The notes below the pieces were generated by a model. That model searched no databases and was not told the DNA's origin. It saw only the letters and a program-made list of their open reading frames with translations. Positions 10,229 to 21,536 of a stretch of 64,000 nt of DNA are shown here, piece after piece (position 1 is the stretch's first letter; each line of letters begins with the position of its first letter). Position numbers and translations under genes: made by a program. The stretch lies in the NCBI GenBank assembly GCA_019096155.1, contig JAHCVI010000005.1, positions 2,676,468 through 2,740,467 of the forward strand, given 5' to 3'. Origin of the DNA: Staphylotrichum longicolle. Lineage: Eukaryota; Ascomycota; Sordariomycetes; Sordariales; Chaetomiaceae.

Positions 10229-11184
10229 TCTGCCTGGAACCGGAAGGTCCGGACGAGACTGTAACTTGTGTCTGATGAGTAAAGTTGTTGGAAGTTATTG
10301 GAAGATGCGAATGCCAGTAAGTATAGCTTGCTGCCTGGTGAAAACCTGCCGAAACTGTGGCGTTTACCAAGCAAGAGTGTGTTGAGGTCGAAAGTTGGTC
10401 GAAATGGCGCAGATTGCGCTAATGGTTGCCCTCCTGCCCTCTTATAAAGCATCGCCACGCCTCCCGGCGCCGTGGTGCTGTCATGGAGCCACCTGCAGGC
10501 CATCTTCCAGGAAGCCTGGTTTCTGGAAGGTGCGATCGCGTGCTGACATATTCCACCAGGTTCCACTCTTTGCTCTGCCCCGAAATCTGGTGCGACCAAT
10601 CAACTTCCAAGCCCCAGTCCGTTTGAGCCAAAACCGGTCGAGGGTTCGGGTTTACCGGCCTCTTCCTTGCCCTTGTCCTCTCAGCCCTTGTCATTGGAGC
10701 CAAGCACCAAATTCATGGGGTTCCACGCAAGCCACGACGTCAGACCGTCGAGATCACAATCTGTCTCTCCCGAAGCCTATTCGTCGGGTTTCGACATCTC
10801 ACCGGCGTCATGCGACGGCCGCGAGCAGCATGAAATGTAAACGGACATTTTCCCCAGCCCGATTTGCAATTAAGGCTGCGGACCCTCATGATGAAGAAAG
10901 GGTTGAGGTAACAATGCCCTTGGCGCTTTCCAGGTTCCTTCCTCTTTTTTCATTCTCAAGCCTGGCAGCGTTGGCTGGGGTTTATAGTCCTGGTTCTCGG
11001 TCGATGGAGTTTGAGGACTCGGCCTGGGTCAAGTCTCGGCAGTATTAGAGCACCCCCTCTCGCAGTTGACAGTGTTTTGCAAAAGCTGAGGATTACATCC
11101 ATTACAAAAGGTGGTGGTAATGGAGCCTTCTCAGTCCGGAAATGTCTGCCAGTAATCAGGACATCAAGACATCTCCAACAATGA
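10229..11184. other. Intergenic upstream of the RING gene
   Basis: Contains the RING gene promoter. A 217-codon plus-strand frame at 10395-11048 has no domain and an unnatural composition. No N-terminal half of the adjacent APH fragment was found here. Confidence 0.4.
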
Positions 11185-11739
11185 ACCCATCCTTGTCAGC
11201 TACTGGCGGCGCAGAATGGTGTCGACGAGCTCAAAGCCAGGCTGCTCCCCTCCATTCGCAATTTTGTCCAAGCAAACCTGGACTCTCGGTTTCCGAAGGG
11301 ATTGGATGCCATTCCTGTCGTTCTGATGCACACCGACCTCGGCTTGCACAATGTTTTGGTATCCGAGAGTCCTCAATTTGTGTTTGCCGCGGTCATTGAC
11401 TGGGAATTTGTTGCACGCCTCCCATCCCTCTGCGCCGTTCCGAGGCTCATCGAGCCGATGCTTCGGGAAGGCTTGGGCAAAGAGAAAGAGGCGGATCTGG
11501 GGGCGATTTCGTTGTTACGAGAGGTGTTTTGGAACGAGATCCCGGCTTGGAACGCCATCATGGCTTCTCCAGAGGGACAGACATTCCTGGAGTGGTATGA
11601 GTTCGGCTTGGACATGAAGGCGAATGCGTACATGAAGCTCGACGCGTCGGTGGAGGAGAAGATGGTTTTTTGGGAGCGGAACATCTCGGCTGTGGAAAGG
11701 TTTCTGGAGACATGGGCCCGGGAAGAGCCGAGCCTTTGA
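11185..11739 (+). pseudogene. 5'-truncated APH-family gene (C-terminal lobe only)
   Basis: The frame is open from just after a stop at 11182 to 11739. It reads LKARLLPSIRNFVQAN, then the catalytic segment VVLMHTDLGLHNVLV, then AAVIDWEF (metal Asp), followed by the helical C-terminal part of an APH kinase. The ATP-binding N-lobe is missing and I found no exon for it in the ~900 bp upstream. The catalytic residues themselves are intact, so truncation may be recent. The fragment could still be expressed from the TTG/ATG codons near 11302-11326, or be the last exon of a gene I cannot see. Confidence 0.6.
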
Positions 11740-12194
11740 AGTCGATGATTGAACAGTTATTGATCTGAATGTATACGTGTTACTTTGTTCGGCAGCGAGC
11801 ACAGGACGACTGAACTTCTGAGGACAAACCCACAATGTTCAAGCGATCTGTGATTTAGCCCCAATCTGGACTTGTCCTGCGAGTTATGTCAGCTGGGCTG
11901 CCTCACCCGGGATTGGCTGACAAGTCACGCAGGATGACGCGGCCAGCATCTCAGCTGGACCTTCACACCACTCACACTTCAACCACTCATAAATCACACT
12001 ACGACCCCTCTTCGGGTTCCAATTCCTTCAGGCCTTCAAAATCACATTATCCCTCAGATCCTGCTTCTCAAAGCCAACGAGAATCCAATCACTCACAGGC
12101 GAGGAGTTGCACCACTGTCTCAATCAACCCCCAAACAACGATTTACCTCAATCAACGAATCCCCCACAGGCGCAACCTTAAGATCCGGTTCGAC

Positions 12195-12788
12195 ATGCCA
12201 TCAAAACCACCCTTCCCACCATCCTCCACAATCCCCGACCACCCACCACCCTCCTACGAAGCCTCCACCCGCCACTCAAACCCAGCCTCAGCCCCAACTT
12301 CACAAACAACATCGACGACCTCCCGCGCCACCATCTCCCCGCGAAGCAGCACCTCCTCCACCCACTCAACATCCCGCCTCTACCAACCCGAACCCGAACC
12401 CCACGCCAACCCTCATGACATTCACAACCACCACCAACACCACCAGCAGGATGACCAATCCCCCTACCAGCCCACCAACCCGATGAGCGCCACAAAACCG
12501 CCAACCACAGGCTGGCAAATGGACCCGGCGCTGCGCGCCCACCTCGAGACCGCGCCGGGCTGCTGCTGCAGCACGCGCGGCGGGTGCTGCTTCAGCGACA
12601 CGGGCGGGTGCTGTTTCAGCGACATGGGCGGGTGCTGCTTCTCGAGCAATGGCGGGTGCTTCTTCAGCGACGGGGGCGGGTGCTTTTGCAGTGACTCGGG
12701 GGGGTGCTGCTTTAGTGAGCGGGGCGGGTGTTGTTTTGGGAAGGATGGGGGGTGTGGGTGTAGCTCGGGCTCGGCTCATGCGTCGTGA
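12195..12788 (+). CDS. PPxY-motif protein ending in nine cysteine-rich octapeptide repeats
   Basis: A 197-aa protein starting at ATG 12195; an in-frame ATG at 11886 would add 103 residues that look like translated 5' UTR. The N-terminus is Pro/Ser/Thr-rich and holds PPPSYEAS, a PY-type motif that WW domains of Rsp5-like ligases can bind. His/Gln-rich and Pro-rich linkers follow. The last ~75 residues are nine tandem 8-residue units of consensus G-G-C-C-F-S-D-x, with 18 Cys in all. There is no signal peptide. The paired Cys suggest metal binding or multi-palmitoylation at a membrane, as in CYSTM-like proteins (inference). I do not recognise the exact family. Confidence 0.65.
   Translation: MPSKPPFPPSSTIPDHPPPSYEASTRHSNPASAPTSQTTSTTSRATISPRSSTSSTHSTSRLYQPEPEPHANPHDIHNHHQHHQQDDQSPYQPTNPMSATKPPTTGWQMDPALRAHLETAPGCCCSTRGGCCFSDTGGCCFSDMGGCCFSSNGGCFFSDGGGCFCSDSGGCCFSERGGCCFGKDGGCGCSSGSAHAS
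12558..12773 (+). repeat. 24-nt tandem repeat, nine units, coding
   Basis: Each 24-nt unit encodes one octapeptide of the cysteine-rich protein (consensus GGGTGCTGCTTCAGCGAC plus 6 variable bases). Units keep frame and Cys codons while the last two codons vary, so it is under protein-level selection and not a plain minisatellite. Confidence 0.85.
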
Positions 12789-14760
12789 TGGGTCGGTTGG
12801 GGTTGGTTAGAGTCTGAGGGGGAAGGTGCCTTGGGTTGAGTTGTGGAGGGCGGGGGGGGGTGAGTGGTGGTGTGGTTCTGTTTGGGTATGGTGTTTTTGA
12901 TGGCGTTGGTGTACATGTATTTCCTGAGTGGTTGCTGGTGGTTGGGTTCGTGGGGTCTGAATGGCAGAGCAGGGTGGGCACTGATGTTTGGAGTCGAGAT
13001 ATCCTCTCGTTTGGGAAGAGGGACGGTTAGCATCCCCAGCTCTAATGACAACGGTCACAAATCACACAAGCAGGTTAGAGCGGTAATCAGTGAGCAATGT
13101 AAACTGCCTGGCAGGGAGGAGCAACGAGTTGGTTGTTAGAAGAAGTCGCTAAACCAAGCACAGCTAACGTCTGTCTACCTGTCGTTCTGGACCTCGAGCC
13201 AGGACCGACCGCGTGGCGTAGTGCTCGGTTCCAGAGTCCGTGGCTAAATCATGTAATCCATCTTCCTCAATGTCATCTTTTTCTGACTAGTACAAGATGG
13301 CGGCCGGGTAATCGCGATACTCAATACAAAACTCCCCCTCGAATCTGAGGGTAGGAGCCCAATTTTCCCAGGTGCACTGTTTGCGAGCTTGATGACCCCG
13401 GGCAGAATTCGGCATGTTTTGGCGAATCTGGGTGTCTGCATCCACAATCGTAAACCACGGGTTGCCAGTTACACATCTTGAAGTAGATTAGGTCTTATGG
13501 CGTCTGAAGTCGGAATGTTGGAGCAAGTCTTTCTTGTGGTGTGTTGTGTTGTGTTGTGTTGTGGGAAGCTTGGAAGCTGGAGGCTCTACTACCTGAGAGT
13601 AAGGTAGGTTCGGTAAGCCATTTATAGGTGCCTCAGGATCTGTAGGCACAAAGGATCTCATCTCCAGGCTGTTTAGCAGATGAGGCCACGGAATATACTA
13701 CAATCATGGGATAGGTAACAATGCCGAACAGGCACAATCGACCAAACCTCGTTGTTGACTTCACTACCTCGGTAGTGAATCACAACCCCCGAAGTTCCAG
13801 ACCCTTCAGCGTTGAAAGCGAGACCTCCATCAAATTCGTTACTATCGAGCTCATCATGATAATCCCCAAACTAAAACCGCTGCAATCCTATAGCACGGGC
13901 TTAAAGCTTCCCCCGAACCCGAACCCATCAACGTTTCACTCAACCCAAATCAGCGCAATTATGCCCCGTCTGCGTCATCTCTCAACTTTCCCGGTTCTTG
14001 CCCGGGACTCTCTTCAACCCGCCCATGAACTCTCAGAGACTACGACTAAGGGGCCGGTCTGTGACGTGCACACGGTCGATCAGTGGTTATGGAAGGGTAG
14101 CTGCGCGTCCATGTACAAGTGGGTTTTCTTTTCTTCCGCGCGGGGCACTCGGCCACTCGTGTTGGCGAGCCACTGGCTTCGCAGCCGCAGCTGTAGAAGG
14201 AATGCTGCCAATAACACATGGCTGGCTTCTGGAGGTAGCAGAGATGGTCAGGTCTGCACTCGTCGAGGAGGATCTGTGGCAGGATGCAGAACACTTACTC
14301 TGTCTACGTGTCGAGTGTGTCAGAGTCAGCTGCTAACGGTTCAATACGGGGACTTCGAGGTCTGTATTGGATTCTCAGATGGACCTTTTAGATATTCAGT
14401 GTCGACTTGTGGTGGTCAGGGCCGGGAGCTAAAAGCAGGGCACCGACGCCGGACTTGCTCGCCGTGTTGATATACTTTTCCAGAAAAGGCCATATCTTCG
14501 TTCTTGATTCTGTAGGACCATGCTGTTCCAATTGTGATGAAGAATGAACTGAGGTGCTACTCCTTGTTCCTTACCACGTCATGCCCACCCCAGTCAAAGG
14601 CTAGGTTAGGGTCCTGCTAACACAAACTCGGGTTGTACACGTACATAAAGCAGACGCAACACCCCCCTTCCCCCCCATCCCAACTCTCTCTTTGCTTCTA
14701 AAAAGCGCCGCGCTGGCGATGTGACATTCGCCTCCCAGCCTTGCCCGTCTAATGAATCAA
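12789..14760. other. Intergenic, ~2 kb, no convincing gene
   Basis: A 249-codon plus-strand frame (13721-14470) lacks domains and looks like chance. A GTGTT microsatellite sits at about 13538-13562. A G-rich run lies at 12847-12860. Confidence 0.4.
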
Positions 14761-16073
14761 TCATTGAGAAGCACAGTGCCTGTCAAAAACACAACGAGGG
14801 CCTTCTCTTTCCATGTCTCCACAGTCTTGATCAGCTGTCAAATCGAGAACGTGGGTGAGGCTCTTGATGAGTTCCTCTGGCTTTCTCATGGAGAGCTTGT
14901 AGTATGAGATTTGGACCGGCTCACTCGCTGAAAATCGGGAGGGCAACTCGAGCTTGTCAAGAAACGCCGCTGAAAACGAAGCTTTGTATGCGTACAACGC
15001 CCGAGATGTTGCATCGAGAATGGCTAGCAGGCGAACCTGCTCTTTGTTAGTGGCTTGGTTTGAAACTTGGAGGAGATTTGTGCGATGCTCCGGACGTACT
15101 GTAAAAGAAGTTGTTCGTTTTGAGGACCTCTCCAGCCCCTCGTACTCCGCTAGTTGGTCTTCACCTTCTGAGATATTTTTCGCGGCTGCTTGTTCGCTCT
15201 GCCAGCGCTGTTCTTGGGCCAAAGCAATGAGAGTCGCCACAATGTACGGGTCCTCTGCCGCATTTACCGGTTGAAGGGAACGAAACTTCTTGTCCTGGAG
15301 GCAGACAACTGGATCATTGCTCTGTTGGGAGCGTCGTCCAGAAACATACCGCTCCCTGTACGAGGTGAGCGTATCGAAGTTGAGAAAGGCGATGAAGGCA
15401 TTGGTTGTGCCAGCAGAATAAACCCCGTCGGGTCGAATGAAGGCAACGACTCGTCCGCCAAAGGAGAAGGGAACATCCTCTTCATATCTGACTCTGTTAG
15501 CAGCAGTGGTGGAACGGAAAGTGATCCTTTTCTCTCTTACTCCTGGGGCCGGACATGGTACGTTTGAATCAGCGCTTCAACCATGCTCTTTTTGAATGAG
15601 GCGATGGAGGGCTGCCGGAGGTCGTTTATGATGCCAATCCGCTTTTGCAGGAGCTCCGGGTCCTCTGGCCGTGAGATCGGTTCCTTCTCCGCACAAATCT
15701 CGACGTTGTCGGGTTTGCGCGAGCACGGTTTCCTGCGGACGAACCGACACCCCAACAGGTGTGGTTGGCTTTGAGTCCAGCCTACCGGATGGACGTACAG
15801 GCGAGCTCGGCTATGCTTGCGCAGGATTGCGTTGATCGATTCCGGCTCAGGTGGCATGGTGGCAATGTTCCGGGGAGTGAGGCGAGATGGCAGCATGACC
15901 GCATCGTGGGAGGGAGAAAAGGGTGGGCTGGGCAGTCGCTGGGAATCGCCAGGAAAGGCAGTTGCTGCTTTCCGCTTCTGCGGGAGTGAGAAATGCGACG
16001 GCTCTGATTCATCTGGCATGTTTCCATTGCGAGTATGGATTGGGAGCGATCGGTGCAAATGCGAGCTGTTCAT
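14761..16073 (-). CDS. Unrecognised 400-aa protein, paralog A1
   Basis: Three exons close to a 400-aa frame: 16073-15541, 15493-15100, 15036-14761 (introns 47 and 63 nt; the second has a CACTAAC branch site). A disordered basic N-terminus is followed by a conserved segment (PPEPESINAILRKHSRARLYV, 21 residues from about 84, trailing into LLGCRFV). Next come a beta-rich part (GGRVVAFIRPDGVYSAG), DPYIVATLIALAQEQ, and a C-terminal block (LYAYKASFSAAFLDKLELPS...VQISYYKL). No catalytic motif or membrane segment is visible. It shares its whole layout and both intron positions with the gene at 18699-19994. It is divergent from gene B with a 373-bp shared upstream region. Function unknown. Confidence 0.75.
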
Positions 16074-16446
16074 TGTAGATTGGGTGAACAGGTGAGATGT
16101 TTTGAATGTTGGAAATGGAAGGTTGGAAAGTTTATTTGCGTGGCGCGCGCGGATATTTTGGAAGGGAGAACAGCGCTTGGTCGCCTTGCAGAACAACAGC
16201 TCTGTTCTTTGAACAAACGCGATGAGACCCACAAACGCTGGCTGTAGCAACCTGCAAGCCCACATCCTGCTTCTGGCACTTACACGCCATCAATATGGAC
16301 CCTTTGCTTTGCACCCTCTGGCCATCACATTCAAAGCCAGTTGAGATGGGCTCTTGCCTTCAGTCCTCGAGGCCCTTTTCCTTCTGCGTTTTGGATTTCC
16401 TTTCCCGGGGACCCCGACAGCACACCTTCACTCCGGAATAGCGAAG
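16074..16446. promoter_or_regulatory. Shared divergent promoter of A1 and B
   Basis: The 373 bp between the A1 and B start codons must hold both promoters. No clear TATA or operator recognised. Confidence 0.45.
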
Positions 16447-17754
16447 ATGCCGCTTCCAAAGTCTCCCACGATTTACTCGCCTAGAACGGCTTCTGAGCTT
16501 GCGGTTCTGTCGAAAAAGCATAAGGATCTGCAAGTCATCGCAGACCTCGGCAAGGAGTTGCAGCTCCCTGCGAGCAAGTGGACCTACCGCCATCTGATCG
16601 CGTACCGACTGCTGGTTAAACCAGAGACATCTTTTTTGAACATCCTGAATGATGATCACGAAGTCGACTGTCCTGTCTGCAAACCCAAGCGCGAGAGTAC
16701 CCAAGAAGTTGATGGTGCCAAGATACGCGCGTTGACAAAGAAACGTACCTTCGATATCACCAAAGCCAGCGAGTCAGAGCTCATGCAGCAACAAGACGGC
16801 TTTTTCTGGGTTGCGTTGTCACAAGCCATTCGCCCAGATGTGCGTGACGCGGCGAAGAGAGCCAGCTCCCAGCGCAAGAAGACCAAGGTCGCAAAGGGGG
16901 CTTCGTCAACTCGACCACCGCCATTCCTGGCGACTCTTCCCTTCTTCAAAATGTTCATCAGACGAGTACCAACTAGAGATGGAAGGGTTTGACGAAGATG
17001 ACTACGACGAGCGGCGAAACAAGCCTGAGGGCACAACGGTCCAGTTGATTGGCTGTTTCCTGCGCTACACTCTGACCTCTGGTCTGGTGCAGGACGTCAA
17101 AAGGCAGGAAGTCCGAGTCCGTTTAAACAGCAACAAGGCCATGGCCGTCATAAACAAAACGACAGTCAAAGCTGAGGATGATGGGGGGATCTCCTTACTG
17201 CGTCGTCATTCGGAGGGATGGCAAGAGACAAACCCATTCTTGGCCCTGATCGAGGCAAAGCGCGCGTTTCAATCCCTTGCCTACAATGACAACGCCCAAT
17301 ATGAGCCCATTGTGTCGGACAGAACGCTTGCGCAATATCTCGGCGAAGCTGTGATTACATGGAAGGCAAACCAAAAATTGCTGGGGAAGAAGTGAGTACC
17401 GGCTGTTACCCTATCCCCCTCTCCGCTGACCAGGTCCACCTCAGCGTGTTCCTCATCGCCGCCACCAACACCTTCGTTCGCTTTGTTCACTTCCGTTTTG
17501 GAAATGACTACGCAGGTTATCTCGACACCAATGGGGCAAAGAACCAGAGAGCCTTCGTCCGCCGGAATAATGATGCGTTTGTTCGCATGCAGTGTACCGA
17601 ATGGTTCGATCTCAACACGGCGATCGGAAGACGCGAAGCGCTCTGCCACGTCCTCGCCCTTCTGAGATGGCACGACAACCGCGAAGAAGAAGAAGGCTCC
17701 GACAGCGACAGCGACAGCGACAGCGACAGCATCAACGACAGCGACTCCGAGTGA
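16447..17754 (+). CDS. Unrecognised protein B with acidic Ser-Asp tail
   Basis: The first exon from ATG 16447 encodes a helical N-terminus and a DCPVCKPK mini-motif. A second frame (from about 16960) continues with FDEDDYDE, QLIGCFLRYTLTSGLVQD, a conserved-looking NPFLALIEAKRAF and QYLGEAVITWK. A clear 53-nt intron (17392-17444) leads to VFLIAATNTFVRFVHFRFG and YAGYLDT. The tail is an (SD)n run encoded by GACAGC repeats at 17701-17730. The first-to-second frame change near 16840-16966 is unresolved: either an intron such as 16844-16961, or missing bases, for example in the G5 run at 16896-16900. The E-x-K within LIEAKRAF followed by a hydrophobic strand could belong to a PD-(D/E)XK-like fold, but this is speculation. 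About 400 aa in total. Confidence 0.65.
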
Positions 17755-18698
17755 CGGCTCAAAGCAATCGACTTTGCTCAACCTGATCAAAAAGGAACGA
17801 CCCGCGAAGAGGAACGACAGGGCCGGCAAATATTCAACTTGCACACTCCCCGTGTTAATTCGCCATGGTACATGGGGTCGCTTGTGTGGGCAACAGAAGC
17901 CGCCCCTCCTCACCTGCCGTCAATTCCACGCAGAACTCATGACAGCATCGTCTCGACAGAAACCACTAATTACCCAGAACTTGAGAGGAAAGCATAGCTA
18001 AAAGTAACAAGCTAAATGACTGTCCGTGACAGGGCTTGGCGTTATCGGACCAGTGTCCAAAGTCATTTTGATGTTTGGTGAAAGTCGGCACACTCAAAGT
18101 CAACCTCCTTCACCGTCTCCCTCTTGTCTTCTCTCCGTCTCTCTCCGTCTCTCTCCGTTTCTCTCCGTGTCTCTCTTCGTCTCTCTCTCCCAGTCCAACT
18201 TCTCTTAAACTAACCTGCAAGTCCACGTGGTGTTGCCAGTGCACCGCCGCGGCAAAGAATCTGGCCGACTGGCAGTCACTGGTGCTTCATCTCGGGAAGA
18301 TGGCAGCACATATGTTCTTCCCGTTCAGTTCCAGAAACAAAGAAAATACTTGAATAGTCCCTCAAAACTCTCCGAGAACAGTTTCTCGGACGACATAAAA
18401 CAAGCTGATTGCCACTTGCTTTTTCTGCGTGCTTGACTCAGTTTTGTGTGCCATTTGAGCCACCCACCAAGTCAAGTCGGGTCATCCCCATCATCCCCCG
18501 CCTAAACCCCTTCCGATGCCTTAATCCTACATGTCCTTTCGTGATTCCCAAGTGGCCCAACCTAGTCGAGAATGAATCCCTTGGAAAAGAAGAACTGATA
18601 CCCATACTTGGCGCAAAAGCAGATCGTGACAAATGTGGTTTGTCACCACTTTTGAGATGTCGCCGCTTGCAGATTGTTGCTCAGGTACCTTTACCCTG
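17755..18698. other. Intergenic between convergent B and A2, with CT-rich microsatellite
   Basis: No gene seen. A pyrimidine-rich repeat of CTCTCCGT units occupies about 18112-18192. Confidence 0.5.
18112..18192. repeat. CTCTCCGT microsatellite
   Basis: Imperfect tandem CTCTCCGT/CTCTC units, almost pure pyrimidine on the plus strand. Confidence 0.75.
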
Positions 18699-19994
18699 CT
18701 AAAGTCCTGCCACTTTTCTGGTGGTTTGGTTACTGCCAAACATTGGCAAAAAGCTCGACAATTGCTTCACCAGGACTTCCGGGTTCTTCAATGACAACTG
18801 AGAGTATCGAATCTCGACCTGGCCACCCTGAACAAGGCGCGAGGGAGTCTCGAGCTTGTCCAAGAAGGCCAAGGGAATCGATGTCTCGTAAATTTGGACG
18901 AACTCGTCCCGTGCAGTCGGAATAACCAGCAGCCGAACCTTATCAGTGAGTTAATGAGGGGAGAACCAAGGACAGAAGATAGACGCCATGGACATACCAA
19001 GAAAGGGCCTGCTGCGTTGGAAGACACCTCAGGCTGTTCAACACCGACCACCTGAGTCTTGCCCTTCTCTCCGACTCGGGCCGGAGATAGGTGCTCAACT
19101 TCCTGCTTGCGAATTCTATCCCGCTGGTATTGGGCCAAGACAATCAGGATTGCCGCAATGTATGGATCTTCTGCACGGTCGGCGGGCTGGATAGCGCGCA
19201 GTCTCTTTTCTCGCAGGAGCTCGGTTTCCACACTGCCACGCGTGCGAAGTCGCCTGCCTAGGCTCTTTTCACGCTGCATCCAGATCGTATCTTGTTGAAT
19301 GCATGCCAAAACGGCAACTTGCGAGACGTCGTAGAACACGGCGTCAACCTCGAGATAGGCGACGACCTCCTCGGCAAATCTGAAATACAACTCTTGGCCA
19401 GGACTCAAACGTTGTCAGCAGCGGGCGGAGATATAATGATGCTGTGGTCTTCAGAGACCATACTCACAAGGGAGACGTCAGGTTGTAAGTTTTAAGCAGG
19501 GCTTCGGTGATTTCCATCTTGAACGGCGCTGTGTTTGGCCGTCGAAGCATAGTTGCGAGAGAAAGTCGCCGCTGCTGGAGAGCCGCCAGTTGCGACGCTG
19601 ACATTTTTGCCTCCTTCGATGATTCTTCGGTGTTGACGGTTCTGGCCCACTCGGAACCCGGCTCCTGGGAGACGAAATGGCACCCCAAAAGCCGGAGCTG
19701 GTCCATGGTCCAAGTGATCGGCTTCACGTAGAGACGAGATCGACAGTGCATGCGAATGATGTCGTTGATCGATCCGGGCTCTGGAGGCGCAGTCGCCGGC
19801 CTGGATGAAACAATGGAAGACGACATGTTGGCGGCGGAGACAGAAGGGTCGTCGAGGTCGAGTGGATGGGACCGCCGCGGCGAAGAGTCGGTCGGACTGG
19901 CGGTCGCTTTCCGCTTCCGCGAATGTTTCTTCGAAGGGTTCTTGTGTTTGTCGAGGATTTCCTCAGATGACAGCATTCGGTTGGGCGTGTCCAT
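18699..19994 (-). CDS. Unrecognised 390-aa protein, paralog A2
   Basis: Three exons close to 390 aa: 19994-19468, 19403-18998, 18938-18699 (introns 64 and 59 nt). Colinear with A1: basic KKHSRKRKATASP start (predicted nuclear-type basic patch), PPEPGSINDIIRMHCRSRLY, LLGCHFV, LYFRFAEEVVAYLEVD, DPYIAAILIVLAQYQ, then VRLLVIPTARDEF and SIPLAFLDKLETPSR...VEIRYSQLSL. Both introns fall at the same alignment positions and phases as in A1, so the two arose by gene duplication. Both copies keep open frames after clear divergence, which argues for selection. No enzyme motif recognised. Confidence 0.78.
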
Positions 19995-20377
19995 TATTCA
20001 AGTCGGAAGCGATATACTCGCTTTTCGACTCGAGTCCCAAACAACTTGTTGGGGGTGGAATTGAGAGGTTTGGGTTTGAGATCAAAAAGTAAATAATTAG
20101 CAGTTTGTTGCGGTTGTTGCAGGGGCAGCAACAACTTGCGCGAGGAATCGAATAAATCAGCAGAAGCAGAGGAAAGAGCTGTCAGGCACATCCAAACCAA
20201 GAATACATCACATGGAAGATTAAACTAGACTGTACACCAGAATAGGAACGCGCCAAACATGAAGCAGTGATTCAAACCAAAAACAGATTAAGAGTCAAAA
20301 GGACGTGAGTAGAATTACAATAAAACATTGGAGGATCTGATTTCCATGTCATCCCAAGGACAACCTCAGCACAGCTG
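19995..20377. other. Intergenic, promoter of A2 and 3' flank of SDR
   Basis: No gene seen. Confidence 0.4.
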
Positions 20378-21536
20378 TTATTTCCTCAGACTTTGCAGGA
20401 TCCTTCGCACACCCGCAAATTCGAGCTCAGCCATGGTCTCCTCAAACAGTGTATCCATCAACTCAGGTCCCTCTGGTTCATAGACTGCGTAGTAGAAGCT
20501 GTGCAAGCGGTTAGTCGAGCAAGGTTCAGCGAGGAATGAAGGAAACTTACGGATAAACTTTCCAGTCCATGACAAAACACCCATGCGACTCCTTCCCCTT
20601 GACCACCGCCGCATCCACGTACGTCCACGCGCCGTCGTCCAGCGACCGCCCCGTAAGCGCCTTTACTGCCGACAGCACTGCGCCCATCAGCCCCTTCGAT
20701 TCCCGGTGCAGCTCAGTCCCCTTGCAAAGCCCCGGATCAACCATGTTCACCACCAACTCCTCCGCCGGCGGCAGATACTCCAGCAACCGCACAAAAAACA
20801 ACATGCCCAACACCTTGCTCGAGTAATACCTCTCCAACGCATCCCAGGGCTGCACGGCCAAGTCATCAAACGACTTGAGGAACGGCCTCGCCCCCCGATT
20901 CGGCAACTTCGCCTGAAACACACCGCCCGACCCAACAATCGTCAACCTCCCAGCCCTCTCCCCCGTCCGATCCCTCAGCACAGGCATCAGCAACACCGCC
21001 AACAACATCGTCCCCAGATAATTCACCTGCACCACCTCGCAATGCCCCGTCCTCGGATTCCGCACAAACTCACTGCCCGCCAACCCGGCATTCAAAATCA
21101 CAACATCCAACCTCCTCTTCCCTCCATCCTCCCCCTCGGCGCCGGTATTCCCAAACTCCCCCTCCACCCTCCTCACAAATCCCACAATCGACTCGTAATC
21201 CCCCATCTCCACCTCCCACACCTCCACCACCGCCGCCGGGAAAGCGGCGCGCAGCTCCGCGGCGGCGGCCTCGCCTTTGGCGGTGGAGCGGACGGCGAGG
21301 ATCAGGCGGGAGAGGGAGAGCGAGAGGAGGTGGCGGGCGGCGTGGTAGCCGAGGCCGGAGCTGGCGCCGGTGATGAGGGCGGTGCGGCGCGCGAGGGAGA
21401 CGGGCGGGTTGCGGAGGGGCGTGGTGCGGAATTGCGAGCGGAGGAAGATGCGGGTTGGGGAGGGGGAGGGGCGGAGGGTGAGGGAGTGGGAGAGGGGGCG
21501 GGATGGGGGTGTGGTTTGAGAGGGGAGGGGGGCCAT
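20378..21536 (-). CDS. Short-chain dehydrogenase/reductase (SDR)
   Basis: Two exons, 21536-20551 and 20498-20378, give 368 aa (intron 52 nt). The Rossmann motif TGASSGLG lies near residues 56-63, LNAG marks the beta-4 region, and the catalytic Tyr-Lys pair is in RYYSSK. The arrangement is that of the retinol dehydrogenase / protochlorophyllide reductase-like classical SDRs, NADP(H)-dependent with unknown substrate. The N-terminal ~45 residues before the fold are Pro/Ser/Arg-rich and could be a mitochondrial or otherwise disordered leader. An in-frame TTG/ATG region further upstream (to 21686) looks like 5' UTR. A 323-codon frame on the other strand is a shadow. Confidence 0.85.

Noticed and set aside
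10395..11048. 217-codon plus-strand open frame upstream of the APH fragment
   Set aside because: Unnatural composition and no motif; overlaps the RING promoter; not the missing N-lobe.
13721..14470. 249-codon plus-strand open frame
   Set aside because: No domain, biased toward Ser/Arg/Thr, no splice or promoter support; looks like chance.
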